A stretch of DNA of 64,000 nt, taken from positions 457,039-521,038 of the forward strand of contig JACTAT010000044.1 in assembly GCA_014526335.1 (NCBI GenBank), written 5' to 3'. Made by a program: the position numbers and the translations under genes. Shown here piece by piece: positions 1-10,411 of this stretch. Under the pieces are notes generated by a model. It did no database searches. It was not told where the DNA came from and saw only the letters and a list, made by a program, of their open reading frames with translations. Each line of letters starts with the position of its first letter. The first letter of the stretch is position 1. Source of the DNA: Chrysaora quinquecirrha (lineage: Eukaryota; Cnidaria; Scyphozoa; Semaeostomeae; Pelagiidae).

Positions 1-832
1 GGGCTTGCGTTTTTTGGTATGTATTGAGAACGGTTTACTGCATTTTGCATGTGGCTGCGGCTTTTAAGCAAAAAAAAACGACACACATTCTGAATTTCAC
101 AAGGAATGTGCGTGAAGAGGGTTCTGTGGCACTTGAAAATGAAACAGGAAAGACTATTTCTTAAAAGAGGAACAAGAGGAACGAGGAGGAATGGAGAGAA
201 ACGGAGAGGAACAACAAGGAATAAAGAGGAACGTGGAGGAATGAAGAGGAGCGACAGAATGTAGAGAAACAAGGAGGCATGAAGACGAACAAGGAGGACT
301 GAAGAGGAATGGGGAGGAACGAGGAGGAATGAAGAAGAACGAGGAGGAATAAAGAGGAACGAGGAGGAATGAAGAAGAACGAGGAGGAATGAAGAGGAAC
401 AAGGAAGAATGAAGAGGAACAAGGAGGAATGAAGAGGAACGAGGAGGAATGAAGAGGAACGAGAAGGAATGAAGAGGAACGAGAAGGAATGAAGAGGAAC
501 GAAGAGAAACGAAGAGCAATAACTACAGAAATGAGTGTGAAGTTCTTTTCTATTGTATATACCTGTTCTATTGCATTTACTATCTTGTCGAATTATTTTA
601 AAATCCATCTGTTATAGCTTACATATTACTCGATTCTCCCTATTAGTAGTTGATAAAGTTTGAATATGAAAGTTACTGGAGATATGAGGTTTAAAATAGC
701 TGTATGATATATGCTCGTAGTTGTGCACCTGCAATATTTTGGGATTATTCCTTAAACCCGTATATGCAGAAACTTTCTTATTCCCCCTTTTATTAATAAC
801 TAGACCAAGTTACTAAAATGAGGAATAGTCCT
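1..832 (-). repeat. Composite repeat, copy 1 (truncated by window start)
   Basis: Reverse-complement copy of a segment found again at 53709-54545 and, in part, at 47095-48196. Order on the minus strand: a unique block (about 830-530), a purine-rich minisatellite (about 525-151), then a second unique block (150-1) that matches 54280-54430. The minisatellite border, GACTATTTCTTAAAAGAGGA at 151, resembles the ends of the foldback element at 25247. Homology to the other copies stops near 832. No gene is visible; open frames across the minisatellite are compositional. Confidence 0.8.
151..525. repeat. 20-bp minisatellite GAGGAACGAGGAGGAATGAA
   Basis: About 18 imperfect units of roughly 20 bp. The first units are variants of GAGGAAC and directly abut the inverted-repeat-like end at 151. 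The same minisatellite occurs on the opposite strand at 47630-48190 and 54050-54270. Confidence 0.9.
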
Positions 833-1956
833 ATATTACTAATATTCAGTTATGCAAATCAGGTTGCCCCATTGTTATGACCCATTGATCGATTCAACAA
901 GAAAGGCTCAAGTCCTGGGCCACCTAGAAATGCGCTTTATTTTTTAATCGAAGCCCTTTCTGCCCAGGTAGTGCACGCCGTATTTTTCTAAATCTTTTGA
1001 GAAGCGCAAGTTGATGAAAATTTCGATTTTACACGGCCTCAAAAGTTTTGATTTTGATGGCGGCCATCTATTGTGTTCCCTTCACTGCACGCACAGTGAT
1101 TCTTTTGTCCTGCGGAAGTTTTTCTCCTAATCGCTCAGCTCAGTTATGTTGACATGAGCTGAAGTTGGAGCTAAAAATACTCAGTATTTCAAAAGGAGGA
1201 AACATTCAAAATTTACTCGACTTTTGCTGTAAAATTCTCCTAAAATTTCTCCAGCAAGTTGGACATTATTTCTGCTGTTGATTCCGCGAATATTTTCAAG
1301 ATTTATCACGCATCCCGACTCTTTTGTTGTCTTTAAAAAGCTTCTCAGAGGTCAAGCAAAACCAATTCATTTTGGAATCTTATACCGATATTTTTTCGGG
1401 TTTCAAGAAGAGTTTTTGCTTTGATAGATAGCTCCAGAAATCTCCAGGGTAAGAATTTTGTTAAGCTTTTTCGTCTAAAATTTTTCAACTGATAACGCAC
1501 AGTTGAAACATTTTAAAGCACTGTGCACGCAACGCAATGAAAAAACTCGTAGGGCCTATAGGCCTACAGTACCCTATGAAACTCAAAGGCCTAAAATTTG
1601 TTTGGGTTCTTTTAAAAAGTCAGAGTTTGACACAAAAAAGTTGACATTTAGTGAGATAGACTATTTGTTGTTGATGTAGGAAATTTGAAATTGAAGTTTT
1701 GGAGTTTTCTGTGGGATGTGGGAGGATTTTTTAACTCACCAAGCAGTAATTTTGCATGTAATAGAATTTCAAGTGCAGACAGGTCATATAAACATTTTGT
1801 TACATTATAGTTCAAGTAGATGGAAGACAGTCAAAGATATCCATCATCTCCATGTTCACTTGCTCACAATGATATGGTGATGGTGATGATAATGATGATG
1901 ACCATAGTGATGATTGTGATGATGATGACAATAACATTCTTTTTTGTCCACAGTTT
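833..1956. other. No gene recognised; short GAT-rich microsatellite
   Basis: AT-rich unique sequence with no convincing coding region. A degenerate GAT/TGA trinucleotide run lies at about 1862-1932. A short palindromic patch (GGGCCTATAGGCC) lies near 1553-1566. Confidence 0.6.
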
Positions 1957-1957
1957 A

Positions 1958-2094
1958 CTCTAAGGTGCCAAATAAATGGGGGCTGGGAAATTTTTCGAAA
2001 ATTTAATAAACAGGGGTCCTAATAAGGTATGTGGGGTGGGCGAAAGAACTCAAAATTAATAAATGGGGGCACGTTTACTTGGCACCTTAGAGCA
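1958..2094. mobile_element. Short MITE-like inverted repeat (about 137 bp)
   Basis: The ends are inverted copies: CTCTAAGGTGCCAAATAAAT at the left, and at the right a sequence whose reverse complement starts CTCTAAGGTGCCAAGTAAAC. It has no coding capacity. Size and structure fit a non-autonomous DNA element or solitary hairpin. No clear target duplication was identified and the superfamily is not assigned. Confidence 0.55.
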
Positions 2095-2149
2095 ATACCC
2101 TTTATCAATTATCCAATGTGTTTACTATTACAAGTAGACTAGCTTTTTA

Positions 2150-2394
2150 ACTTGACGCCCTTGATGCGGGCAAGCATTTATTTTGACACCGCAATGCGGG
2201 TGAGTTTCTATGACACCTGCCATGCAGGTGAATATTAGTACCAGTTTAGCCTTGGTAAGACAAGATACCATCCAGCTGCCTTTTAACATGCTGCCTTTTA
2301 ACTTGCAGCCTTCTGAACTTTCGCTAGAGTCCGGGAGGTTAGCTCCCATGGCATCCCACAACCTCCCGGACTCTAGCGAAAGTTCAGAAGGCTG
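2150..2394. repeat. Cluster of palindromes and a perfect 35-bp hairpin
   Basis: Short hairpins follow one another at about 2156-2230, including CACCTGCCATGCAGGTG and CACCGCAATGCGGGTG. They are followed by a perfect 35-bp inverted repeat (2306-2340 against 2360-2394) with a 19-nt loop. It lies about 190 bp upstream of the integrase-domain exon, so it could be an end structure or regulatory region of that element. That role is inference. Confidence 0.75.
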
Positions 2395-2568
2395 TCCTTA
2401 TCCATGGCAGCCACTAATAGGGATTACGTTGCGGAAGTGGCTCCACAACCTTAAAACACGGAACGGAACAACATTGCCCTGGCCAGAACAAGGTTTGTTC
2501 CCGCCAAAAAGTCGAAAAGTATAAAAAAAGTCGAGCCTTCCTGTTCCTGTTCGAATGTTTTTTGTTTT

Positions 2569-3429
2569 TTGTGCAATAAAGCAATGGCGGTCCTACTGAG
2601 GGGGTCCTTAATATTTTTAACATTCTTGCTGATTAATGACGGAGCTTGTATTTTGGAATGGAGGGGTGATACTGTTGAGGACTTACTGAGAGAGATTCCA
2701 GGAGTAATATCACAACTGCAATGCAATGTTGTTGCGGAAGGTTTCGACAGAGCTGAATACTTGCAATTGATGAGCTCAGAGTACGCACAAACACTTGAGA
2801 TCTTTGTTCAGAGAATAGAGGGAATGACTGAACGTGCCCAAACTCTGGGACACCGAGATATATTTGTATATCCCATTCTCCAAGTAACTGAGCTGCACCA
2901 ATCAATGCAGGCTCTTCTTCTTCACATCAACAGTTTGTTGACCCAATTGTCCCTGCTCTGCAGAAATTGTACAGCAGTGCCGGCCAATGCTATTGATTGT
3001 CCCGATTTCCCACATCTCCCCATTCAGTGGAATGGGGCTAGAGGAAGACCAAGAGTAACGATTTCAAGAGAAATGGTAGAAAATTTCGAGGAACTGGGCT
3101 TTTCCTTTACACAGACTGCAAATATTCTTGGTGTTACAACTCAGACGCTCAGAAATCGGCGTTGCGAATTTCAAATGTCAATCGGCCCAACACGTTATTC
3201 AGAAATTGATGATGCGGAATTGGACCTTGTTGTGGCTGAAATTTTGACCACTACGCCAGAAATTGGCGAGATATTCATGATAAGAGCTTTGACATCAAGA
3301 GGATTTAAACTTCAGAGGTGGCGAATTTGCAGCTCGATTTTAAGAGTTGACCCAATCGGTAGGGCATGTCGGCAAAGAAGAACAATATTTGGGCGTCAGT
3401 ACAACGTACAAGCACCAAATTCTCTATGG
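2569..3429 (+). pseudogene. IS3-like integrase-domain protein, exon 1 (N-terminal and HTH part)
   Basis: Exon 1 of a multi-copy metazoan family with an rve-type integrase core. The first ATG in frame is at 2584 and is followed by a hydrophobic stretch. Next come a family-typical N-terminal region (DTVEDLLREIPGVI), then GRPRVTISREMV and a helix-turn-helix (GFSFTQTANILGVTTQTLRN) that likely binds DNA, ending ...APNSLW. A splice donor (GTAAGT) lies at 3429. The core continues in exons at 14169-14220 and 14696-15426, so intron 1 is about 10.7 kb. Exon 1 is itself open. The donor gives a phase that is off by one base against exon 2, so one base appears lost at this junction. Assignment to the eukaryotic IS3EU-like group is from memory of the family and is tentative. 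Confidence 0.75.
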
Positions 3430-3554
3430 TAAGTAAATAACACATTTAATAATTAAAATACATTCGGTTTCCTAATGAATGCTTCACTGGTGGTTTCTGC
3501 AGCTGTACAACATTGTTATAGCCTGTGTACTAGACTCCAAGTTTTATAAATTAT

Positions 3555-3861
3555 GTCGTCTGTGTAATGGAGGCAGATTTCATGTCCGACGTGTTTCTCA
3601 GTTTTGGGGAAATTACCAATGCATAAATATAATTGGGCATAATTTACAGTATTATCTTGGGCTAGGCCAGAGCACTGCACCATGTCCATGGCCGTTGTTC
3701 ATTTTGCAAGCTTCGAAGAAGTTTGATTGTAAAGTGAAGTTTCTCGATGAAATGAACGTAGATAATGCTATAAAGCCATCTTTGGTTTGCATCCTTTGCT
3801 ATAAACCATTGGATAAACCAACAAATAGGAATTTGATTGACGGTAAAGGTGTTTTTAAACC
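3555..3861 (+). pseudogene. DUF6589-type protein, N-terminal cysteine exon region
   Basis: Carries two Cys pairs, CRLCNGGRFHV near 3558 and CILCYKPLDK near 3790, resembling the zinc-binding start of DUF6589-type proteins. These are common multi-copy proteins of cnidarians and fish with unknown function. A donor AAACCT/GTAAGT ends the exon at 3861, and exon 4015-4670 joins in phase 0. The 5' border is not certain; a separate acceptor before about 3721 is possible. Confidence 0.5.
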
Positions 3862-4014
3862 TGTAAGTGAAATACGTATCTTGCATTTTGTTGTGTCACT
3901 CTTGTCGCCTTATATTGGCAAACAGTGTCTCACCTTGCTAAAGAAATGAAATGTGCTGTGTTCAAAATTGGCTGAGTTGGCAGCAAAGTTAATATAAAAT
4001 ATGAGCTTTTACAG

Positions 4015-4670
4015 GAGAGCAAGAAAAGGACATCAGATTTTGGATTAACTTCACCCACGCCACTGGTGGAGCTACTGTGCGAGCCAGAGAAGAATGGCCT
4101 AAACCTAATGACAATGAGCAGCAAAATATTGTAGATTTCGTAGAAGCTAAACGAAGGGATCACACCGATCAACCTCTAGTCACAAAAGTTTTTATTGAGG
4201 TTGCCTGGCCCAGTGAGACAAGGAAAAGGGAGCTAGCCCCAGGTCTGCAATCTTTAGGGAAGACGCTTTTGAGAGGAACTCATAAACAAATTGTATCAGC
4301 AGCTTGGAAGTGCAAAGACATACAGCCATATTTAGTTGCTGAAATACTGAAAACAATACATAAAGAGTGTGCGTCACTCTGTGCTCACAAGTCACCCAGC
4401 CTTCTCCATCTTGTTAAAAGAGATGACATCGTGAAGTTTAATTTTGTTGACTTCAATTCAGAACTCGTAGAAAGGTGCCTATTGCTGCATGCAGTACTGA
4501 AAACTGCATGCCTAAAGAAATCAATAGCGAGCAAGAAGACATCAAATGTGAATGATAAATGGTTGCAACCACTTTGAATGGCAGCAGCAATTTGTGCAAA
4601 GACACGCTCATCCCACTTGACTGCATTTCAATTAATCATATCAATAATTTTGCAGCACTGCAGCCTAACG
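4015..4670 (+). pseudogene. DUF6589-type protein, middle exon
   Basis: Starts after TTTACAG with ESKKRTSDFGLTSPTP. It must change frame between about 4100 and 4130 to reach the long frame IEVAWPSETRKRELAPGL...LGKTLLRGTHKQI...CASLCAHKSPSLL, which matches the conserved helical region of DUF6589-type proteins. A single in-frame TGA at 4575-4577 precedes MAAAICAKTRSSHLTAFQLI, the next conserved block, after which a donor (GTAGGT) follows at 4671. One frameshift and one nonsense codon make this a pseudogene. Confidence 0.65.
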
Positions 4671-4743
4671 GTAGGTATTCTCATCTATATCTGTTTACTT
4701 ATAAGTAACTGATGCTATCAAAAGATTGCATATTATAAAGACT

Positions 4744-4976
4744 ACAATCCTCGTCAAAAATATTGGGGACAGTATGTTATAAGTCTGTTTTACCTTAAAA
4801 ACCCCGTCCCATTACAACATATTTGGGTAATAAGACCCCCTCCCCCACGACTCAATGTTGGGACCACTGTCAACATCGATTTCACTAACATTGAGTCGGG
4901 GGGAGGGGGGTATGCGTCTTTAGAGCGAGAATTTTACAAAAGTTGGAAGTTTCCCAGCCTTTTTGGCGAGGATTGT
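4744..4976. mobile_element. MITE copy a (233 bp)
   Basis: Ends ACAATCCTCGTCAAAAATAT and, reversed, ACAATCCTCGCCAAAAAGGC. Inside there is a second inverted repeat built on ACTCAATGTTGG/CTAACATTGAGT. A near-identical copy is at 6081-6308. There is no coding capacity, and target duplications could not be defined. Confidence 0.7.
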
Positions 4977-6080
4977 CTGAATTTTGAGTAATCACAGCAA
5001 AACAGAAGGTCAGAAATTCTGTTATAAACAGTAACGGGAGGGTTGTAAATTTACATAAAACAGTCTGCATTATGTTGTCTGGAGACGAATCTAACTATAA
5101 AATGAAAACTTTTCATCAAAGCTCATAAACTGACTCCACTGTTTAGCAGTGAATTATTGCGAAATTCAGAAAATGAAACGAATTATGCAAGCATGATGTA
5201 CTTGCTTTCAAGTGTTGTTGATCTTCACAACAGAGAACGGAAGAATGCTAAAGTAAGCATAATTGGCATTGTTATTTGATGGACTGCGAAATTGAATAAG
5301 GAGCAACCAAGCGGGATGCCAAGCTCTACAGTTCTCCACACAGCTCTCCCCACAGTTCTCCATCTTCAAATGTAAATATATCCTCGTTGCTTGAAAGACT
5401 GCACTTGTAACTTTGTAATTCTGTATTATTTCATGCTTACTTTAAGATTTTCAACAGAGTTTGACTGCCAATGCATGGCAAAGTATATTTCTCACAGTTC
5501 TCCACCTGTTTTTAAAGATAGCGTTCCACCAGCTGTATTGTTTACTTACTACAAAGAGTGGAGAACTGTCAGAAAACGAACTCAGAAGGAATGACAAAAA
5601 GGGAAAATTGTTTAATAACATGAAATACCCCAAGAAATGTATTGTCGGATAGCGAGAAGTATGGGAAAATTATTTGGACTTGAGTTATTCCACTTTTATG
5701 CGGTAGAAAATGATGGAGAACTGTCAGTTTCTTAGATGTCAAGCTCTCTCCTCCCCAGCGGCAGACGCATCGCTTGAATTGTGGTCTACAGAACGGTTCT
5801 AAAGATGCATTTGAATGATAAAGGTATTGCTTCTGCAGCTGAAAAATGTGTACCGTTGCCTCTTATGATTTTGCGATGTTGGAAAGTGAATTACGGCCTT
5901 TTTCAAAGGATTCCTTCATTTTTCAATGAATTTTCACATTTTGCAAAATTCTGGCCCTGATCCCCCAAAGCCCCCCAACATATAAAGTCGTTCCTCCTAT
6001 TTACAATAAACATCACTTGAGCCTTTTGAGTCTTTCCATTCTTGAGAAAAACACAGTTTTAAATTTCTGCTCTTGCTCAG
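4977..6080. other. No gene recognised; repeated ACAGTTCTCCA motifs
   Basis: Intron of the DUF6589-type gene. ACAGTTCTCCA and its reverse complement TGGAGAACTGT recur at about 5330, 5360, 5495, 5560 and 5715. AAGCTCT-type flanks occur at both ends (about 5324 and 5738), which could mark a degenerate foldback element. No coding region is supported. Confidence 0.4.
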
Positions 6081-6308
6081 ACAATCCTCCTCAAAAATAT
6101 TGGGGACAGTATGTTATAAGTATGTTTTACCTTAAAAACCCCATCCCATTACAACATATTTGGGTAATAAGACCCCCCTCCCCCCCCCGACTCAATGTTG
6201 GGACCACTGTCAACATCGATTTCACCAACATTGAGTCGGGGGGAGGCGTCTTTAGAGCGAGAATTTTACAAAAGTTCAAAGTGTCCCAGCCTTTTTGGCA
6301 AGGATTGT
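6081..6308. mobile_element. MITE copy b (228 bp)
   Basis: Second copy of the element at 4744, same orientation. The differences are mainly in the length of the central C/G run and a few substitutions. The flanks differ from those of copy a, so this is independent insertion rather than local tandem duplication. Confidence 0.7.
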
Positions 6309-6437
6309 ACTTCCATTTATTGATATTCAAGAACCTCAAAAAAATTTCAAATCGTTTAAAGTTTTGACAATATAATCATTCCACGTCATAAGGATACCTT
6401 ATTTATGTTAAATAAAATGAGTATTTTTACATTCAAG

Positions 6438-6681
6438 GCTGCAATGGCAAGACTTCGTGCAGTTACGCTGACAGTATCTCATCCTTGTTTGCACAAGAAG
6501 CTTGATGATTTTGGTGCATTGCTTGATCAGGCAACTAAGGAGCGTGTAGGAGAAGAAGGCAAAGATATGTGTACTGGAAGAAAAGAGCAACAGGTCGATG
6601 TCAATGAAATCTTAACACATAATTGTGGCTGGAAATTAACTTTTGAAAATATTGATCACAAATCAAATGTCGACCATATGA
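6438..6681 (+). pseudogene. DUF6589-type protein, third exon
   Basis: Starts after ACATTCAAG in the phase expected from 4670. It reads AAMARLRAVTLTVSHPCLHK, KLDDFGALLDQAT and ends LTFENIDHKSNVDHM before GTGAGT at 6682. The order (helical segment, then a GDN-D-like 'ENID' motif) matches family proteins. The larger C-terminal half of the family is not seen downstream, so the gene is truncated. The two MITEs at 4744 and 6081 sit in the intron. Confidence 0.6.
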
Positions 6682-6808
6682 GTGAGTAGCACCAAAGTCC
6701 TATGTACCACTGGGTCACATATATGTCAACAGAAAACAGAATTTATTAATCATTTATTAAGACACACAATATCTAATGGTAATAAATGAGTTGATACCAA
6801 ATGCTTAC

Positions 6809-7280
6809 CAGTGAACCATACAGTGGGCCTCATCAATGACCACAACTCTACAATGTTCTCTATAATGTTCTGAACTTAGTATAGCTCACCAGTGGTCGGA
6901 GGCCAGCACTGCTTCTGGCAAGGTGTACAACAAGGAGTATTCACCGAGTTCTATGTTAACCAAAACATCTTTTGATTGATTGGCATGGATGGCTGCACCA
7001 GAAACGCAGGGCTTCTTTAGTCTTTCAACCTGATCCGCCATAAGTGCATTCAACGGCAAAATCACCAATGCGGTACTTGTTCCGCACACCTGATCTTTAA
7101 TTAAGTCTGTCAGTAGATGGAATGCACTGAAAAATCAAAGATTTTCCTGTTCCAGTGGCAGCGCTGTAGTACAAATTTTTGCCAGAAAAACAATTTTTCA
7201 AAGCGGCCGTTTGTTTTGGGAATAATTCCTCAACATTTAGAAACTTAGCAAGTAATGGAAAATGAACGTCAATATCGCTA
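6809..7280 (-). pseudogene. RecQ-like DEAH helicase, first exon (broken)
   Basis: Read on the minus strand from the edge of the palindrome. It has KFLNVEELFPKQ (Q-motif region), AATGTGKSLIFQ (Walker A, motif I), VILPLNALMADQVERL (motif Ia) and VVVIDEAHCMVHW (motif II, DEAH), then donor GTAAGC at 6808. RecQ-family enzymes are ATP-driven 3'-5' DNA helicases; this type is multi-copy in cnidarians. Faults: a frame change near 7125 (after LIFQCIP) and an in-frame TGA near 6886, just before AILSSEHYREH. The start codon lies beyond the palindrome: on the minus strand, AAG ATG GCG GCG AGT GTT at 13977-13963, after which reading resumes in frame at about 7280. Motifs III-VI are not in the window. Confidence 0.75.
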
Positions 7281-7327
7281 GTAGTAGGATGCAAAGAAGG
7301 CGCTGTACAGACACAAGCGTCCTACAG

Positions 7328-7441
7328 ACAGTGACGTCATCAGTGACGTCATCAGGTCGCGCTATAGTGCAATGGTTTTTATGGATGTTGATTTCTCATA
7401 CCACATCATCAGTGACGTCATCAGGTCGCGCTATAGTACAG
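7328..7441. promoter_or_regulatory. Left terminus: three CRE-like TGACGTCA sites in subterminal repeats
   Basis: Full TGACGTCA palindromes lie at 7332-7339, 7344-7351 and 7413-7420. Two of them are part of a direct repeat, TGACGTCATCAGGTCGCGCT, followed by ATAGT. TGACGTCA is the consensus for CREB/ATF factors, but the same repeats could be transposase-binding sites. The same set is mirrored at the right terminus. Confidence 0.7.
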
Positions 7442-7485
7442 CGGGTTTTACAGAAACCGCTAGCCTCGTTTCCGATTTAACAATC

Positions 7486-7574
7486 TAGAAGTTTCCAGAA
7501 TGTTCCAGAACATCCCTAAGAATCCTGCAATCTGATTGGCTAGAACTTTCCTGAAGTTTCTAGAAGTTTCCAGA
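7486..7574. promoter_or_regulatory. Heat-shock-element-like arrays near left end
   Basis: Alternating GAA/TTC pentamers: five units at about 7486-7510 and seven at about 7540-7574. They are separated by CTGATTGGCTAG, which contains an inverted CCAAT box. Mirror of 13664-13753. Confidence 0.65.
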
Positions 7575-7866
7575 AATCCTACAATCTGATTGATTAATTA
7601 TGATGGCGTAATAATAATTCGAACGCGACGTTTGAATCGTTTATGAAATAAAATAACATAATAATCCTGCAATCTGGATAACTAGAACTTTCCAGAAGTC
7701 TCCAATTTACAATTCAACAACAACAACTCAATTATTATCAACAATAACATTTTCTTAATATTAAATATTCGCACAGTTTAATTCCAAACACCAACAATAC
7801 TATTAAAGTTATACTGTTACATTATCTTCGCTCATCTCAACGTCTGAATCTTCTGTCTCTGCATTT

Positions 7867-8430
7867 CTAAAACAATCGCACTGAGCCATTCCATCCCATT
7901 CTCATACAATAATTACAAATAGTCAAAGTTGGTATTCCATCGCAGTACAATCCGGGAGTATAACAATATAAAGAACGTCTGTCTAAACAGTCATCTATTA
8001 AACCATACAGTTTGAAATGAATTTCTTTTTTATCTCTATCAGCATAAAGACAAATTGTAGATTGTTTTTCAACTGTTAGGAATGGCGGGTAATAACCATA
8101 CAACAAGTCCAGCAAATCTTTAAACAGAAAGATGAGTGATGAAGCAGATTCAATATTTGATATATGTCTGCTTATCTTATAGCCAGTAACATTTTTCCAA
8201 TATCCTTCTGCTTCTCTGTTGAAGATATCCCACTCACCATTTTCCAGAGGTTTTGCTGTATATGTATACTCATCACCTCGAACAAATTCAACCAGTGCTT
8301 CATAGTATGTGTTTTTATGGTGCATTGAAGCAAACGGTAAAACTTCATTTCTGTATGTGTTAAAAAGACCTTGTAGATCATCAGTTTCTTCAATTTCACT
8401 CAGTGCTATTCTTGAATCAAAGTGATACAT
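7867..8430 (-). pseudogene. Left-arm copy of the 207-aa protein gene, frameshifted
   Basis: Identical over most of its length to the right-arm gene at 12806-13429. Near 7905 it has lost two bases (TGTATGAG instead of TGTGGCCGAG), which destroys the C-terminal Cys cluster and ends the protein after about 187 residues. It has the same heat-shock-type promoter upstream (8487-8586). Function unrecognised; the right arm carries the fuller version. Confidence 0.75.
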
Positions 8431-8486
8431 TATTTTAAGCAGTTACTTACAAATATTTATATGACTTTACAACTAAACTCTACGTT

Positions 8487-8586
8487 CTTTTATACAGTAT
8501 TTGAATTCTAATGACGTAATAATCCTGCAATCTGATTGGCTAGAACTTTCTAGAAGTTTCCAGAATGTTCTAGAAGATGCTAGAAC
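8487..8586 (-). promoter_or_regulatory. Heat-shock-type promoter of left-arm gene
   Basis: Minus strand: seven contiguous alternating pentamers at 8576-8542, an ATTGG (CCAAT) box at 8539-8535, TATAAAAG at 8494-8487, and the ATG at 8430. This is the mirror of 12651-12749. Confidence 0.75.
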
Positions 8587-8836
8587 CGAGAAATCTTACA
8601 ATCTGATTGGTTTATACTCAAAACCGGTTTAAACCGGTTTGTTATGGATTTCATCATGATGGCGTAATAATTCGAACGTCACCTTCGAATCCATGGCTTA
8701 TGATAGCCTTATATTGTTTATACGCAAAAGTATTATCTAAACATTACAATATATTACCTATATACTCTATAGATAATAGCAATTTATTTATAGCATCGTT
8801 TTCAAAGAATGTTCACACAGAAACAAGATTATATTT

Positions 8837-9394
8837 CTAACAGACAACTAATAAAGAATAATTTCTAAACATTTTTTCAGTATAGCTATTTCTAGTTATT
8901 CCATAGTATGGGAATAATCGAGTACTAGCATATTCAACTTCTTTCACACCAGCATCCTCAGAATTACTAGCTTCCTCTTCTTCATCATTCTTTGCTTGGC
9001 GTATGATGAGATATTTTCTTTTCTCAATAGCATAATCTAAGGCCTCTTGCATATCCATACCATCTTCCTTTTGTGCTTTTCGCATCGTTGCTATGACTGC
9101 AGTCACAACAGCATCATTTTCAAAACTTCTATTATATAAAAATTTACGTCTGAAAACTTGCAGTATGTTTTCATCGTCATCCACTTCCTTACGCATGGAA
9201 GGCCATACATTCCCTAAAGGAAGATCCTCCTCAGTGTTGACAGTTTCATCATCATCATGGTCACTTTCAGCTTCTATCTCATCATCTGAGTCAGACTCTT
9301 CACTACTCTCCTCATGCATCTCTTCTTCATGTCGCTTAACATTACTTTTAAACTTGGAGGAGAATTCACAATGATCACATTTATACTGATTCAT
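8837..9394 (-). CDS. Left-arm C2H2 zinc-finger protein
   Basis: Starts MNQYKCDHCEFSSKFKSNVK, a single C2H2 finger (C-x2-C-x12-H-x4-H) at residues 6-26. A strongly acidic stretch (Glu/Asp/Ser, about 27-57) follows, then a helical C-terminal domain with MQEALDYAIEKRKYLIIRQ. It differs from the right-arm copy by one extra base near 8921, so it reads on for 30 residues instead of stopping at ...DYSHTME. Which version is original cannot be decided here. A DNA-binding or regulatory role is suggested by the finger only. Confidence 0.65.
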   Translation of the reverse strand: MNQYKCDHCEFSSKFKSNVKRHEEEMHEESSEESDSDDEIEAESDHDDDETVNTEEDLPLGNVWPSMRKEVDDDENILQVFRRKFLYNRSFENDAVVTAVIATMRKAQKEDGMDMQEALDYAIEKRKYLIIRQAKNDEEEEASNSEDAGVKEVEYASTRLFPYYGITRNSYTEKMFRNYSLLVVC

Positions 9395-9576
9395 GATTAG
9401 CGGTTTGCTTATAATTGTCGACTACCTCTTAAATACCTGAGTCCTAGAGCATAAACTCGCTTGAATTTATAGACTGGTTCCTCCATTCAATATGATGTGG
9501 GAAAGGAATTTCACACTTGCGCAGGAAGGATGTTTCCAATCAGACCATACCTAATCCATTGTTAATCCTTACTGAT

Positions 9577-10363
9577 CCTCACTAATCATACCTAATCCAT
9601 AGTTAATCATTACTGATCCTTAACTAATCATTATTTCATCCTTGCTGCTCATTACTGATCCTTAGCTGATCATTACTGATCCTTACTGATCCTTAGCTGA
9701 TCATTACTGATCCTTGCTGATCATTACTGATCCTTACTGATCCTTAGCTGATCCTTACTGATCCTTAGCTAATCCTTGCTGATCATTACTGATCCTTACT
9801 AATCCTTACTGATCCTTAACTAATGATTACCTGATCCTTAGCTAATCCTTGCTGATCATTACTGATCCTTAGCTGATCCTTACTGATCCTTAGCTGATCC
9901 TTACTGATCCTTAGCTAATCCTTGCTGATCATTACTGATCCTTAACTAATCATTACCTGATCCTTGCTGATCCTTACTGATCCTCACTAATCATTACCTG
10001 ATCCTCACTAATCCTTAGCTGATCCTTACTGATCCTCACTAATCATTAGCTAATCCTTACTGATCCTTAACTAATGATTACCTGATCCTCACTAATCATT
10101 ACTGATCCTTACTGATCATTACTGATCCTTGCTGATCCTAACCTAATCCTTATTGATCCTCACTAATCATTACCTGATCCTCACTAATCCTTAGCTGATC
10201 CTAACTGATCCTTACTGATCCACGATCAAATCACGATCTGATCCTCCTCTGATCCTTACTGATCCTTACTGATCCTTAGATGATCTTTACTGATCCTTAT
10301 CCTTAATCATTACTGATCATTACTGATCCTTACTTAATGATCCTTTCTAATTACTGATCCTTG
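9577..10363. repeat. Left central block of GATC short repeats
   Basis: About 790 bp of variable 10-11-bp units such as TGATCCTTAC, TGATCCTTAGC and TAATCATTAC. Orientation is the inverse of the block at 10412-11661. Confidence 0.9.
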
Positions 10364-10411
10364 AAGTGTCAATGTTCTAGAATCTCTGATTCAAGACATT
10401 GCTCATTGGGT
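10364..10411. other. Short unique centre of the palindrome
   Basis: About 48 bp (including GAAGTGTCAATGTTCTAGAA and TTCAAGACATTGCTCATTGG) separate the two oppositely oriented repeat blocks. It contains a weak inverted repeat (CAATG...CATTG). It is not at the numerical midpoint because the right block is longer. Confidence 0.6.

Noticed and set aside
154..519. Ser/Phe/Leu/Pro-rich open frames, also at 47684-48211 and 54051-54395
   Set aside because: Translations of a purine/pyrimidine-skewed 20-bp minisatellite.
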